A stretch of DNA of 30,735 nt, taken from positions 27,501-58,235 of the forward strand of contig RPFO01002250.1 in NCBI GenBank assembly GCA_009746045.1. The letters run 5' to 3'. The stretch is from Mesostigma viride. Taxonomy: Eukaryota; Streptophyta; Mesostigmatophyceae; Mesostigmatales; Mesostigmataceae. Within the stretch, counting starts at the first letter, position 1. Each line of letters opens with the position of its first letter. Position numbers and translations under genes: made by a program. Shown here in pieces: positions 1 to 9,347 of this stretch. A model generated the notes under the pieces. That model saw only the letters and a list, made by a program, of their open reading frames with translations. It made no database searches and had not been told where the DNA came from.

Positions 1-221
1 AAAAAAGTTCTTGCCAATTTTTTTTGCGTTATTGATTATACGCCAGTTTTATCAGCCGTTGCATTACGACGTTTTTATCTTAACTTCATTGCTGTAATGC
101 CAACGGCCGTTGGCGTTGTAAAATAAAATTGTACTCCGGCTGATGAATTAATCCGCCCCTGAAGGTACTAGGTTTACTTACATTGGTTGTGCCAGTTGTG
201 CTTCACGTGCAGTTTTTTTCA
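1..221. other. Upstream flank with one palindrome
   Basis: No gene is visible here. The stretch is AT-rich and contains one perfect copy of the 14-bp palindrome CCAACGGCCGTTGG at 100-113. The window begins inside this flank, so any gene to the left is not seen. Confidence 0.6.
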
Positions 222-476
222 ATGGAGAAAGACAAGGACGTTTCGGTGTCGAACCAGGAGAGAGAGGCAGTTGAACGGGGGGCCAAAAAACTGCCAGCCG
301 AAGTTGTTAGAGCGATTGAGAAATTTTGGGATTCAATTCCAGCCATGGTTGTGATGAAAAAAGATGATGTACAAGCTGAAGTGGACGAAATGCCGGCCTT
401 AATTTCCGACGATGAAGGGGATGGTGTCAACTTTATTCAACCGGGAAACAAACGTAAACTGAAACGCAAAAAGTAG
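222..476 (+). CDS. Small charged protein, unknown function
   Basis: An 84-residue reading frame opens at the first ATG of the open stretch (222) and ends in TAG. The frame is also open upstream to 183, but without an ATG. The protein is rich in Glu, Asp and Lys. It has an acidic segment (ISDDEGDG) and ends in a very basic tail (NKRKLKRKK) that resembles a nuclear localisation signal. No conserved domain is recognised. The sequence CACGTGCAG lies just before the ATG, so the start could be an exon edge and this could be the last exon of a longer gene. A chance ORF is possible; the codon pattern and charged tail make it moderately credible. Confidence 0.45.
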   Translation: MEKDKDVSVSNQEREAVERGAKKLPAEVVRAIEKFWDSIPAMVVMKKDDVQAEVDEMPALISDDEGDGVNFIQPGNKRKLKRKK

Positions 477-656
477 TGCGACCTAAGATGTTTTTAAATG
501 TATATGCCAATTTAATGAAATCATTTTCTGAGGTTGTGAAGGACCTGACTGTTTTAAAAATGAATGATTACAATAAATTAGGCAAACACACTAATGGGAA
601 AACGCGTTTTTTTGGCCGCGATGTAAATCTTTTTGTTCGTTTTTTCCCTGAAAAAG
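477..656. other. Intergenic, no gene seen
   Basis: AT-rich spacer between the small charged ORF and the MYND gene. A short open frame crosses it (to 676) but lacks a convincing start or composition and overlaps the next gene's start, so it is not annotated. Confidence 0.5.
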
Positions 657-1433
657 ATGGCCGAGATCGCGAATGAGTCCGAGATCGTGAATGAAGTCTA
701 CGGAAGCGTCCTTCAAAACGTTTACAAACAAGTTCGCTTTCTGTCGCGTGTCATATTCGAGGAAGTTCGTGTCGCGCAGGAGAAGACAGGCCGCCACTTG
801 GCCGTTTTATTGGCGTTTGATTCGTTCAGCCAAATGGAGAGGGTTATGTACGCCCAGCTAGCTGATATGAACTTCTGTATTCAAGAGGGTTTTTTCGTAC
901 CACAGATGGATCTAAGAGCGCCAATAGACCCAACGAGGGAGTTCCGCCTTTTGGTGTCGTTCATTACAAAGGGGCCAAAGATAGAGTTGGGGGAAGAGGA
1001 AGGGGCTCAGCTTGGGTGCACCTACGGGCGCGCATTTTACCCGAATGTTACGTCTTCCCTGCGCGTGAGGGCTGATGCGTGTGTAGGGGCAGAAGTACCC
1101 CTCAACATGAACTTTTTCTTGCTCTCTGACCCGATCGTGAGGGATGGGGCTCCCATGCGTGGTATGCGAAATTGCTCCAAGGAGGGGTGTGGGTGCGACA
1201 CAGGCCCTCAGAAGTGGTGTAGAGGATGTAGGGATGCCAGATATTGCAGTGAGGAGTGCCAGCGTGCTGACTGGAGTAGGCATAAGGATAGATGCGAACG
1301 TCTGAGGCAAGCAAGGGAGGGGCTGGCAGGGGTGATAAGGGGGGTAAACAGGACGACCATACTGGATGGAACCGAGGTCGACTTCTCTGAGGTTGACTTC
1401 TCCTTCACCTTCTACTACGGTTCTTCCTCATAG
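657..1433 (+). CDS. MYND-type zinc-finger protein
   Basis: A protein of 258 residues; the ATG at 657 (MAEIANESE) is chosen because a paralogue at 10326 also starts with MAE at the matching place. Residues 1-125 form an N-terminal domain with no recognised name but clearly shared with that paralogue (LAVLLAFDSF and EFRLLVSF blocks). Residues about 173-213 are a MYND-type finger: a CxxC-type pair (WCRGC), then YCSEEC, then H-x3-C, with the typical QRADW segment. MYND fingers are protein-protein interaction modules that bind two zinc ions. The C-terminus is aromatic and hydrophobic (FSFTFYYG). No SET domain is present, so a SMYD methyltransferase is unlikely. It was probably an interaction adaptor; the partner is unknown. 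Confidence 0.85.
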   Translation: MAEIANESEIVNEVYGSVLQNVYKQVRFLSRVIFEEVRVAQEKTGRHLAVLLAFDSFSQMERVMYAQLADMNFCIQEGFFVPQMDLRAPIDPTREFRLLVSFITKGPKIELGEEEGAQLGCTYGRAFYPNVTSSLRVRADACVGAEVPLNMNFFLLSDPIVRDGAPMRGMRNCSKEGCGCDTGPQKWCRGCRDARYCSEECQRADWSRHKDRCERLRQAREGLAGVIRGVNRTTILDGTEVDFSEVDFSFTFYYGSSS

Positions 1434-1516
1434 AAAAACTGGAAATGTAGAGTAATAATTTGCTTTTGAGGCTGGAAAACTGGACGCATTTTGGGTTTGA
1501 AATTTGTGTATGTAGT

Positions 1517-1652
1517 CCTGATTTGTGTTGTAAAATGGTGTAATGGTGAATTCTCTTTTCACTTTGAAATTGGAATAAAATTGACCTGATTTGTGTTGTA
1601 AAATGGTGTAATAGTGAATTCTCCTTTCACTTTGAAATTGGAATAAAATTGA
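1517..1652. repeat. 68-bp tandem duplication with AATAAAA
   Basis: Two nearly identical 68-bp units (1517-1584 and 1585-1652) lie downstream of the MYND gene. Each contains GGAATAAAATTGA, so the poly(A)-signal-like hexamer AATAAA is duplicated. Only a few substitutions separate the units. Confidence 0.85.
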
Positions 1653-1702
1653 CTTTCGTTTTCTCTCATGCGACTGTAGTGGGTTAAACAACAATTAGTG
1701 AC

Positions 1703-1716
1703 CCAACGGCCGTTAG
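1703..1716. repeat. Near-perfect copy of the 14-bp palindrome
   Basis: CCAACGGCCGTTAG, one mismatch from the palindrome found throughout the window. It sits between the MYND gene and the F-box-like gene. Confidence 0.8.
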
Positions 1717-1836
1717 GGATTGGAAACCTCGCCTAACGTTTGCATATTTTCTTTCCGACAAAACCTCATTTTTTTAAAGGATGGACGTCGATGTATGTTA
1801 TGTGCAGAGGGGACAAGTTTGACGTCGGGGCCGATA

Positions 1837-2742
1837 ATGGAAGGGGATATCTCACTGCCGTGGGAAATTTGGACCGAAGTCGCAGCTTTTATGGAGGCGC
1901 CCGACGTAGCCCGCTTTGAAGCAGTTTGTAGAGGGGCTAGGGAAGCGGTGTCGGGGAGGTATGAACCCCAATTCAGCTTTAAGTTAATTTCTGGGTTCGT
2001 GGACGCATTCGGGGATGGTCCTCGTACATTGATAACTGAGTCTCTTTTCCGAGAATTGTATGGCGGGCAAGTAAAGTGTGCAAGCGCTGATATCACCCCC
2101 TACACACTCGTCACAAGGGGAATGTATTTTAAGGTATATTGTGAAGAAGTTGAGGAGGTGTTAGGACGCCAGCCAGCACCAGAGGGACATGCACGAGCAA
2201 GGACGATGGGAGGGTTGTTCAGGTCCGAGCGTGCTGAGAGGAGACGTGTGTTGGAGAGGAATTGGAGGGGGTGGACAGCTCGCTTACGCCAATTGGGAAA
2301 GGAAATGGATGACTTGTACGATAATTATGAACTATGGGGGTTAAGGAGCATTTTCTGGTTCTGCGATACTCCTTATGACCCGGATGAGGACATTTTTTTT
2401 CCTCCGGGGAGGAGAGCGCGTAGGGAGGCAGAATGGGTGAAGCTTTTGGAGGGGCTGCCTCTGGAGGGGGGAGGAATGGCATGTGCAGTTCTGATCATGG
2501 GATTTGATGAGAACGCAGACATGAAGGCCTTATTAGAGAGGAGGTGTAGGGAGGAGGATATGGCAAGCGTTTTGGTGGAGTTAGCTATGCAGGTCCTCAG
2601 CGGAACAATCTTCACACCGGATTATCTCAAGTTTTTTGGGGGGAAGAAGGCACGCTTGCTGTATTTGGCCGAGAGTAGTATGTACAAGTGGAAAGGGGAC
2701 ATGATGTTGTGTTTGGATGAGGATTCTGAAGAGGTTGAATGA
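1837..2742 (+). CDS. F-box-like protein
   Basis: The frame runs from 1720 to 2742. The ATG at 1837 is preferred because it is followed directly by an F-box-like segment and by analogy with short N-termini in F-box proteins; the ATG at 1720 would add 39 residues. The resulting 301-residue protein has LPWEIWTEVAAFMEAPDVARF then VCRGAREAV at residues about 6-38, matching the LP-x-E/I...L-x(n)-C-x-x-W/A pattern of F-boxes, which bind Skp1 in SCF ubiquitin ligases. The rest (Arg/Glu-rich, with a GRRARREAEW segment) shows no WD40, LRR or Kelch repeats, so the substrate side is unrecognised. A TATGTGCAG just upstream (about 1800-1808) could be a splice acceptor. The F-box call is by pattern only. 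Confidence 0.6.
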   Translation: MEGDISLPWEIWTEVAAFMEAPDVARFEAVCRGAREAVSGRYEPQFSFKLISGFVDAFGDGPRTLITESLFRELYGGQVKCASADITPYTLVTRGMYFKVYCEEVEEVLGRQPAPEGHARARTMGGLFRSERAERRRVLERNWRGWTARLRQLGKEMDDLYDNYELWGLRSIFWFCDTPYDPDEDIFFPPGRRARREAEWVKLLEGLPLEGGGMACAVLIMGFDENADMKALLERRCREEDMASVLVELAMQVLSGTIFTPDYLKFFGGKKARLLYLAESSMYKWKGDMMLCLDEDSEEVE

Positions 2743-3829
2743 TGAAACATAAATTTCATTAATAAATTTTGAATTCTAATATTGAATGAAATTCGCCAAT
2801 TTTTGCTGATGGGTAAGGCTGATGGCTAAAGCTGGATTTCATGATTTAATTATCTCTAATTCTGTCAACTGTCACATTTATATAAATTTGACATGAATTC
2901 GGCATTTTTTGGATTCCAACGGCCGTTGGACCTCAAAAAACATTTCTAGTGTGGTTAAAAAGTTGTGGGTATTTTGTTAAATGGAGTGACCAATGGTTGT
3001 GATTTATTTGATGCCAACGGCCGTTGGACCTTGACAAACATTGCTAGTGTAGCGCAACAGTGGTGGATAATTTGTTTAATGGAGGGGCCGTCGCATCTGC
3101 TTGTTATTTTTTTAGGCTGAACAGTCACTGAAAATGTCGACATTATTGCTCCACACCACGTAGGCCAGCCATCATGTTCCGCACACAAATCTGGCTCGAC
3201 TCCGATCCCTGGCAGTGCTCTTCGCTTCGAACAGGTCCGGAACGAGTTTCTTGTGGGGTTGGAGCAATAAATAGTATTTTACCGGGAAGAGGCGTAATGC
3301 CAACGGGCGTTGGACCTGAACAATTGTGTGGTTAAATCAAGTGACAGAATATGAATGTGATTTATTTTACATTTAAAAATCGGGGTTCTCTGAACATAGT
3401 TTCTTTATAGTGATACGGAAGGGGAGCCGCTGATGCTAGGTGAAATAGAGCTGGGTGATGTGATCGTAATAAGGTTGATTAGGCTTCTAGTGTACGAGTA
3501 TTACGGAAGATATGGCCTAATTGTTGCGGCCCATACCTTGACGGTGTGCTGAGTACCTTGACGACGGATTTTTGCGTCTAGGTTCTCCTAGCAGATCTGT
3601 GATTGCGGACGGGTTTGCAACAGGCAATATCTGAAGTAAAACTTGACGGCTAAAACTGTTTAGAGGCCGTTGCCGGATCTGGCCGTTGGTAGAGAGCCGT
3701 TGGCCTTGAAACACGATAAAAGCTTGCTCACCTAGCTCATGGCGGTCTCTTTTGTTTTAACGAAGGCGGCGACAGGGGTCAGGGGCAGCGTAGCTGACGC
3801 CCAGAATTCCTTTCTGCAAAGCGGCTGGG
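2743..3829. other. Gene-free flank with palindromes, upstream of retrotransposon
   Basis: No supported gene. Perfect palindromes lie at 2916-2929 and 3013-3026, each followed by GACCT and (T)GACAAACATT-like text, so the two are copies of a longer repeat. A variant CCAACGGGCGTTGG is at 3300-3313. Decayed half-sites (GGCCGTTG) cluster at 3665-3703. AATAAATA at 3267 could be a poly(A) signal. The 5' end of the retrotransposon must lie somewhere here, but no terminal repeat could be fixed by eye. Confidence 0.5.
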
Positions 3830-4888
3830 ATGCCGAAGCCCGGGCGGAAGCCAGGTTCGACAGGTGCTGGGAAGCAATTACCGAAAGCTAATCCCGAGGT
3901 GCCGACAGCTACTAAACAGACGGGAAAGGGCCGACTAGGCTGGCCGACGCAGAAGAAAAGGCTCCATCAGGAGCTCTCCACTTGCTCGGGCCTGCCTGAA
4001 GTGTGCGCTGCCTTTGAGGCGGTCCTCGGGACCGACTGGGTAACTACTGTCAGCCGGTGGTCTGCGGCCCAGCTGGAGTCCGTCGTTGGACTGCTGGTCG
4101 ACCACGTGGACGGGCCTGAAATTCTGGCAGCAGCGGACCCAAACGAAGCGCTAGTGGCAGCCCTCCAAAGCGCCCGGGACTTGGCGGACTCGGACGAAGA
4201 GGAGATGCAGCCACCACGCCGGCCCACGAAAGGGGCGAAAAAGGGGACGAAAAAAGTCGGAAGCCCAGCCCCGAGCAAGGGAAAGGCCGCGGGGGATGTG
4301 AGGGAGCAGCTCTTGGAGCTGGCGGCTATTATTGGCAAGCAGGGGCAGGCGGGCAAAGAAGAGGAGGAGGAGGAGGAGTCCGAGGAAGAGGATTTCCTGA
4401 CGAAATTGAAGGATGCGCTGGCCGGGGCAGATGGGGCTTCCAGGAAGCCGAAAAAGACCAAAGGGGTGACGCTGCCCACTCGAGCACAAGTGGTGAATTG
4501 GAGGGTGCAAGAGAGAGTGCTCCCCGAGGTGCTCGAGGATGCCAACGACAATGGAGGGGGGATAAAGAGTTGGATCATGGCTACTCGCCAAGGGGGGTGG
4601 AGGAACCAGGAAAGCAGGAAGGTGGTCATGAACATCGCCCTGGCCATGGACACACTCTTCAAGGAGTTGGGGCCGGCAGCCGGGGAGTTGGCTGGGGTAG
4701 AGTATCTCATGAGGGTGGTGGCAGCCATGCTCCTAGTGGAGAGCCAGGGGTCAGGAGGGTGGAAGGTGGCTGGCCACCTCCTTGCTCTCAAGGAAGATGC
4801 CTCCTTGGTGAGCAACCCGGCCATGAAGATGGCCCTGCAAAGCGCCACGATGATGGAGAAGCTGGGCAAGGCCCAGCAAACCAAGTAA
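3830..4888 (+). CDS. Gag-like ORF1 of the YR retrotransposon
   Basis: A 352-residue protein. The N-terminus is basic and Pro/Gly-rich (MPKPGRKPGSTGAGK), the middle carries a Lys-rich patch followed by a strongly acidic run (EEEEEEESEEEDF, near residues 178-192), and the C-terminal half is predicted mostly helical with Met/Leu-rich segments. No CCHC zinc knuckle is present. Position directly before the RT polyprotein, 47 nt upstream of its first good ATG, and the charged low-complexity make-up fit a nucleic-acid-binding Gag-like protein. The assignment rests on context, not on a recognised domain. The polyprotein frame is open back to 4498, so ribosomal frameshifting from this ORF into it is possible in principle. 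Confidence 0.65.
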   Translation: MPKPGRKPGSTGAGKQLPKANPEVPTATKQTGKGRLGWPTQKKRLHQELSTCSGLPEVCAAFEAVLGTDWVTTVSRWSAAQLESVVGLLVDHVDGPEILAAADPNEALVAALQSARDLADSDEEEMQPPRRPTKGAKKGTKKVGSPAPSKGKAAGDVREQLLELAAIIGKQGQAGKEEEEEEESEEEDFLTKLKDALAGADGASRKPKKTKGVTLPTRAQVVNWRVQERVLPEVLEDANDNGGGIKSWIMATRQGGWRNQESRKVVMNIALAMDTLFKELGPAAGELAGVEYLMRVVAAMLLVESQGSGGWKVAGHLLALKEDASLVSNPAMKMALQSATMMEKLGKAQQTK

Positions 4889-4935
4889 ACACCGAAAGGG
4901 TAAACCGCTCCCCCTTCCCACTGCCTCTTCCTACA

Positions 4936-7314
4936 ATGCCTCTAAGCACTACGTGGGGGAGAGTGAGGTCAGCACGCAGACGCCAGCGTGCAACTCGCCG
5001 CCGCCGGACCTTCACTCTACAACACAAGGTGATTACGTGGTTGAATTGGCTATGGCACGGGGGGGCAGACCCTCCGCCTAAATCTGGAGGCGCGTGCTCC
5101 AGAGGAACGGCGGAGGCCCTGAAAAGGGTCAAGAAGCACTGCGAGTGGTACAGTCGCCGCGTAACCGGCGTTGCGACAGGCCCCGCAGAAGGAAGTGATC
5201 TAATCTATGGGAAATGTAATAAGTATGAACAACTTGTGGCGGAGCGGGTGAGTCTGCCGAAGCGCGAGGTGGCAGGAAAGGCGAAGCTGCTGGATTTGCT
5301 GGCGCTACGACCTAGTTGGCGAGAGGTGTACGCGAGCGAAGCCAACTGCATCAAGCCGGAGGTGGCTGCCAGTGCGAGGTATTGGAATGTACCTGCCCCC
5401 AGCCGAGGGTGCACCATGGCGGAGTGGGGCAAGTTGATGGGGAGGGCAGCGGACGTGGGGATGGTGGAGTTCCGAGAGACGCGGCCAAAGTGGGTAGACG
5501 GATGTTTTGGGGTGGCCAAAGGAGTGGGGGAGTTAAGGCTCATTGTGAATAAGAAGTTGGGGAACGCACTGTGGGTGGACCCCCCTAAGACGGTGTTACC
5601 CCACCTGGGCATATACTCGGAGGTCTATATCAAGGGTCGGTGCTACACGGCCAAGAGCGATCTGGTCTCGTATTACTATACCATCCAAGTGCCGGAGTGG
5701 TGGTGGGATTATCAAGGGCTACCTGATGTGTGGTCCACCGATGTCGGGCTGCCGGGGCGGCGGAGGAGGGTGTGGCCAGTGCTGAAAGTGCTGGCCATGG
5801 GGCACTCCCACGCTGTAGCGCTAGGGGAAGCCATCCATGAGATGGTCCTCTATGCCACGGGCGCTTTGGATCCTAGACGGCAGGTGAACCGCCTCACAAG
5901 TGTAGGGGAGCTGACCGTGCTTCGGAATGCATGGGGTAACCCAACCGCCCTAGCCATCGAGTACAAGGAGGAGAGCACGAGGGAGATGCAAATCGACCTT
6001 GAGGACCCCCCTGCCCCTATGGTATCCATCACTATTGATGACCTGGTGGTCAGCAATGGGCGCACGTGCGAGGCGGTGAATCGCTTAATCGCGAGTGCTA
6101 TTGAAGACGGGTACGCGCCTAACAACCTTGTGCCCTCCAAGGACAAGACGATCATGGCTAGCCCGGAGGGGGAGGACGAGCTAGAAGCTCTGGGTGTTGT
6201 TCACCGGCGGGATGGGGTGTTGGAGCCGACAGCTAAGCAGCTCACCCTTGTGGTTGCGCACACTCGTGTACTCCTCGAGAGGGGACGCGCTACCGCTGAG
6301 GCGCTGGCGGCCGTCGTGGGCCGGTGGGTGTGGCTGCAGATGCTCAGCCGCACTTGCTTGTCCATATGGCAGCAGAGTTTTAAGTTCATCAACCTCAAGG
6401 GGTGGGGCCAGCGAACGCGACCTTTGTGGCAAGGTGTGCGCGATGAGCTCGAGTGTGCCATGGCGTTGGCCCCCATGCTCCGTGTGGACCGGGGGGCTGC
6501 CCTGGCTCCGGTGGTGGTGGCCTCGGATGCGTCTAGTTTTGGGCAGGGGGTTGTCTACGCTGAGATGGCCCCAGCTGAGGTGACGGAATTAGCTCGGGCC
6601 CGGGAGGTGCGGGGTTACCCAACCCTCCTCACCCCAGGTGAGGCCATGTATGCCGGGCCTAGACCCTTGACCAAGGCCGCGGAAAGAGCCATCATCCACG
6701 GGCGATGGCGCGTCGGGATCAAGAGTCGCTGGCGCGATTCGACCATGCACATCAACGAGAAGGAAGTGCGGGCCGCTGTGAAGGGGGTGGAGCGCTCGGC
6801 CCGGAACCTCGGAACATGGGGTAAGCGGGTGGTGAGGTTAGTGGACTCCACTGCCGCTTTGGGCTGCTTGGCTAAAGGGCGTTCCTCTTCTTACCGGTTA
6901 AACAAGCAATGCCGCCGGTTGTGCGCTCTTACGTTGGTCACCGGCAGCCGCTCACAATGGGTCTGGACGCCAAGTGAGCTTCAGCCTGCGGATGGGCCTT
7001 CGCGGGGGCTTTCCATGGCTGCCTCGGTGGCCGGGTGGGTCCGCGATTTGACTCGCGAGGGTGTTCATCCCAATCCCGGGCCTCGGCTTGGCGCTAGCTA
7101 CTTGACCCTTCTTGAGGGCAAGGTGAAGCCGGCTACTTTGATGGTTTACCATCGGGGTCTTAGGTCCTTTTTCGCATGGTGGGCGAGCCGGCGGGGTCGG
7201 GTTGGCAGCTTGTTGCGCGGCTTGACGATAGAGGAATACTATTATTTGGGAGGACAAGAAAGTTGGTTTTTGAGGTGTGTGTATCTTACGGTCGTTGATG
7301 GAGGAAACCTCTAA
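4936..7314 (+). CDS. RT-RNase H-partial tyrosine recombinase polyprotein
   Basis: The open frame extends upstream to 4498, but the region before 4936 overlaps ORF1 in another frame, so ATG 4936 is taken (792 residues). An Arg-rich N-terminus is followed by reverse transcriptase: the first catalytic Asp is in SDLVSYYY at residue 242, and the YxDD box is represented by TIDDLVV (Asp 368-369). RNase H follows, with ASDASSFG (Asp 531), INEKEVRAA (Glu near 610), RLVDSTAAL (Asp 637) and PADGPSRG (Asp 686), the set seen in DIRS-type RNase H. At residues about 708-716 is EGVHPNPGP, a 2A-like NPGP motif. The last 76 residues (KPATLMVYHRGLRSFFAWW) match the N-terminal SAM-like DNA-binding part of tyrosine recombinases. 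The catalytic recombinase domain is missing, so the copy is truncated. Confidence 0.85.
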   Translation: MPLSTTWGRVRSARRRQRATRRRRTFTLQHKVITWLNWLWHGGADPPPKSGGACSRGTAEALKRVKKHCEWYSRRVTGVATGPAEGSDLIYGKCNKYEQLVAERVSLPKREVAGKAKLLDLLALRPSWREVYASEANCIKPEVAASARYWNVPAPSRGCTMAEWGKLMGRAADVGMVEFRETRPKWVDGCFGVAKGVGELRLIVNKKLGNALWVDPPKTVLPHLGIYSEVYIKGRCYTAKSDLVSYYYTIQVPEWWWDYQGLPDVWSTDVGLPGRRRRVWPVLKVLAMGHSHAVALGEAIHEMVLYATGALDPRRQVNRLTSVGELTVLRNAWGNPTALAIEYKEESTREMQIDLEDPPAPMVSITIDDLVVSNGRTCEAVNRLIASAIEDGYAPNNLVPSKDKTIMASPEGEDELEALGVVHRRDGVLEPTAKQLTLVVAHTRVLLERGRATAEALAAVVGRWVWLQMLSRTCLSIWQQSFKFINLKGWGQRTRPLWQGVRDELECAMALAPMLRVDRGAALAPVVVASDASSFGQGVVYAEMAPAEVTELARAREVRGYPTLLTPGEAMYAGPRPLTKAAERAIIHGRWRVGIKSRWRDSTMHINEKEVRAAVKGVERSARNLGTWGKRVVRLVDSTAALGCLAKGRSSSYRLNKQCRRLCALTLVTGSRSQWVWTPSELQPADGPSRGLSMAASVAGWVRDLTREGVHPNPGPRLGASYLTLLEGKVKPATLMVYHRGLRSFFAWWASRRGRVGSLLRGLTIEEYYYLGGQESWFLRCVYLTVVDGGNL

Positions 7315-7480
7315 CAATCCTGATGCTCTCGTGATCGTGTTTTGTTTATGTGATATCTGTCAAGGCATCAAGAAGGAGAGGAGTCGCCCGTTGCTGAGAA
7401 GCTGAGGACAACTGTACTGGAAAGGTATGTGGACAAGGACAACTGTGGGTGTGGGGGGAATAGCTTGGTGGACACCATTT
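7315..7480. other. Junction between retrotransposon and satellite
   Basis: No gene seen. The retrotransposon coding sequence ends and degenerate sequence leads into the first satellite monomer. No target-site duplication was found by eye. Confidence 0.4.
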
Positions 7481-9065
7481 CTGACTGGTCCGTAAGGCCT
7501 CTACCCGAAGGGGGTTGTGAGCCAACGGCCGTTGGAATTGGAAAAACATTATCATGTGCTTTTTATTCGTTTGATAGGGTGGCAAGCAGCCAGGATGTGT
7601 CTTTCATGCAGCTTTGTGGTGGCTATTTACCATTTTTCTCCTAGAAAGGCCTCCAAAAAAACTAGCTGAGCATAAAGATGGGCTTGACTGGTTCGTAAGG
7701 CATCCACCCTTCCCAGTGGGGGGTTGTGAGCCAACGGCCGTTGGAATTGGAAAAACATTATCATGTGCTTTTTATTCGTTTGATAGGGTGGCAAGCAGCC
7801 AGGATGTGTCTTTCATGCAGCTTAGTGGTGGCTATTTACCATTTTTCTCCTAGAAAGGCCTCCAAAAAAACTAGCTGAGCATAAAGATGGGCTTGACTGG
7901 TTCGTAAGGCATCCACCCTTCCCAGAGGGGGGTTGTGAGCAAACGGCCGTTGGAATTGAAAAACATTATCATGTGCATTTCATTCCTTTGATTGGGTGGC
8001 AATCAGCCAGGATGTCTTTCATGCAGCTTAGTGTGGCTATTACCATGTGCTTCCAAGAAAGGCCTCCAAAAAACTAGCTGAGCATAAAGATGGGTTGACT
8101 GGTTCGTAAGGCATCCACCCTTCCCAGAGGGGGGTTGTGAGCCAACGGCCGTTGGACTTGAAAAACATTATCATGTGCATTTCATTCCTTTGAGTGGGTT
8201 GGCAATCAGCCAGGATGTATCTTTCATTCAGCTTTGTGGTGGCTATTACCATTTTTCTTCCAAGAAAGGCCTCCAAAAATCTAGCTGAGCATAAAGATGG
8301 GCTTGACTGGTTCGTAAGGCATCCACCCTTCCCAGTGGGGGGTTGTGAGCCAACGGCCGTTGGACTTGAAAAACATTATCATGTGCATTTCATTCCTTTG
8401 AGTGGGTTGGCAATCAGCCAGGATGTATCTTTCATTCAGCTTTGTGTGGCTATTACCATTTTTCTTCCAAGAAAGGCCTCCAAAAATCTAGCTGAGCATA
8501 AAGATGGGCTTGACTGGTTCGTAAGGCATCCACCCTTCCCAGTGGGGGGTTGTGAGCCAACGGCCGTTGGACTTGAAAAACATTATCATGTGCATTTCAT
8601 TCCTTTGAGTGGGTTGGCAATCAGCCAGGATGTATCTTTCATTCAGCTTTGTGGTGGCTATTACCATTTTTCTTCCAAGAAAGGCCTCCAAAAATCTAGC
8701 TGAGCATAAAGATGGGGCTTGACTGGTTCGTAAGGCATCCACCCTTCCCATAGGGGGGTTGTGAGCCAACGGCCGTTGGAATTGGAAAAACATTATCATG
8801 TGCATTTCATTCTTTTCATTTGGTGGCAGTAAGGCAGGATGTGTCTTTTATGCAGCTTAGTGGTGGCTATTTACCATTTTTCTTCCAAGAAAGGCCTCTG
8901 AAAAATCTACCTGAGCATAAAGATGGGCTTGACTGGTTCGTAAGGCATCCACCCTTCCCATAGGGGGGTTGTGAGCCAACGGCCGTTAGACTTGAAAAAC
9001 ATTACCATGTGCATTTCATTCGTTTAATTGGGTGGCAATAAGGCAGGATGTGTCTTTGATGCATG
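7481..9065. repeat. Satellite of about 208 bp, 8 tandem monomers, each with one palindrome
   Basis: Eight head-to-tail monomers. The palindrome (or a one-base variant) marks each at 7522, 7731, 7940, 8142, 8350, 8557, 8766 and 8976, giving spacings of 209, 209, 202, 208, 207, 209 and 210. Each monomer contains TGACTGGTTCGTAAGGCAT, the palindrome after GGTTGTGAG, then AAAACATTATCATGTGC, CAGGATGTGTCTTTCATGCA and GAAAGGCCTCCAAAAA. Monomers are highly similar, with small indels; the central ones (8142-8760) are nearly identical and the outer ones more diverged. Short open frames inside are by-products of the repeat. Confidence 0.95.
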
Positions 9066-9069
9066 TTGA

Positions 9070-9347
9070 TTTTGGGTGTGATTTTCTTGCGCCAAAGGCC
9101 GTTGGAACCTGCAAATTAGGGTTTCATTTTCTTTGCACCTGGAAGTAGGGTGAGGTTTGCCATGTGGCATTATGGATGTAATCAATAAATGCATAATAAA
9201 TCATTTTTCGTTCGCCAACGGCCGTTGGGATGGAGAAATGGGTGTCATTTTCGTGCGCGTAATAAATCTTACATTCTTGTTAGTTTTTTCAAGCCAACGG
9301 CCGTTCACGGTCAGAAATGTATATCAAACGGTGTCGGTGGGTTGCAG
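9070..9347 (+). promoter_or_regulatory. Gene-upstream cassette, copy 1
   Basis: A block of about 278 bp repeated before the genes at 9348, 11501 and 12420. In order it holds GTGTGATTTTCTTGCG plus a palindrome (variant CCAAAGGCCGTTGG, 9093), AAATTAGGGTTT, a GCCATGTGGCA segment, GATGTAATCAATAAATGCATAATAAA (poly(A)-like), a perfect palindrome (9215), GTAATAAATCTTA, a half-broken palindrome (9294), and ATATCAAACGGTGTCGG ending in GCAG directly before the ATG. It probably contains both the 3' end of an upstream unit and the promoter and leader of the next gene. Confidence 0.7.

Larger units (their letters stand above)
3830..7314 (+). mobile_element. DIRS/Ngaro-like YR retrotransposon, 3'-truncated
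   Basis: Two consecutive ORFs encode a Gag-like protein and a polyprotein with reverse transcriptase, RNase H and the start of a tyrosine recombinase. The order RT-RH-YR, with no aspartic protease and no DDE integrase, is that of DIRS-order elements, which insert through a tyrosine recombinase. The region is GC-richer than its flanks. The polyprotein stops about 76 residues into the recombinase, before any R-H-R-Y catalytic residues, so this copy cannot be complete. The coordinates cover the coding part only; terminal and internal repeats were not identified. Confidence 0.8.

Noticed and set aside
476-676. 66-residue ORF between the first two genes
   Set aside because: No good start codon, AT-rich random composition, overlaps the start of the MYND gene.
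3967-4884. Long minus-strand ORF opposite the Gag-like gene
   Set aside because: Ser/Pro-rich shadow of a GC-rich coding strand; the + strand ORF fits the retrotransposon context.
7429-8805. Several 70-170 residue ORFs in the 208-bp satellite
   Set aside because: They repeat the same peptide once per monomer and change frame with monomer length; no independent coding evidence.
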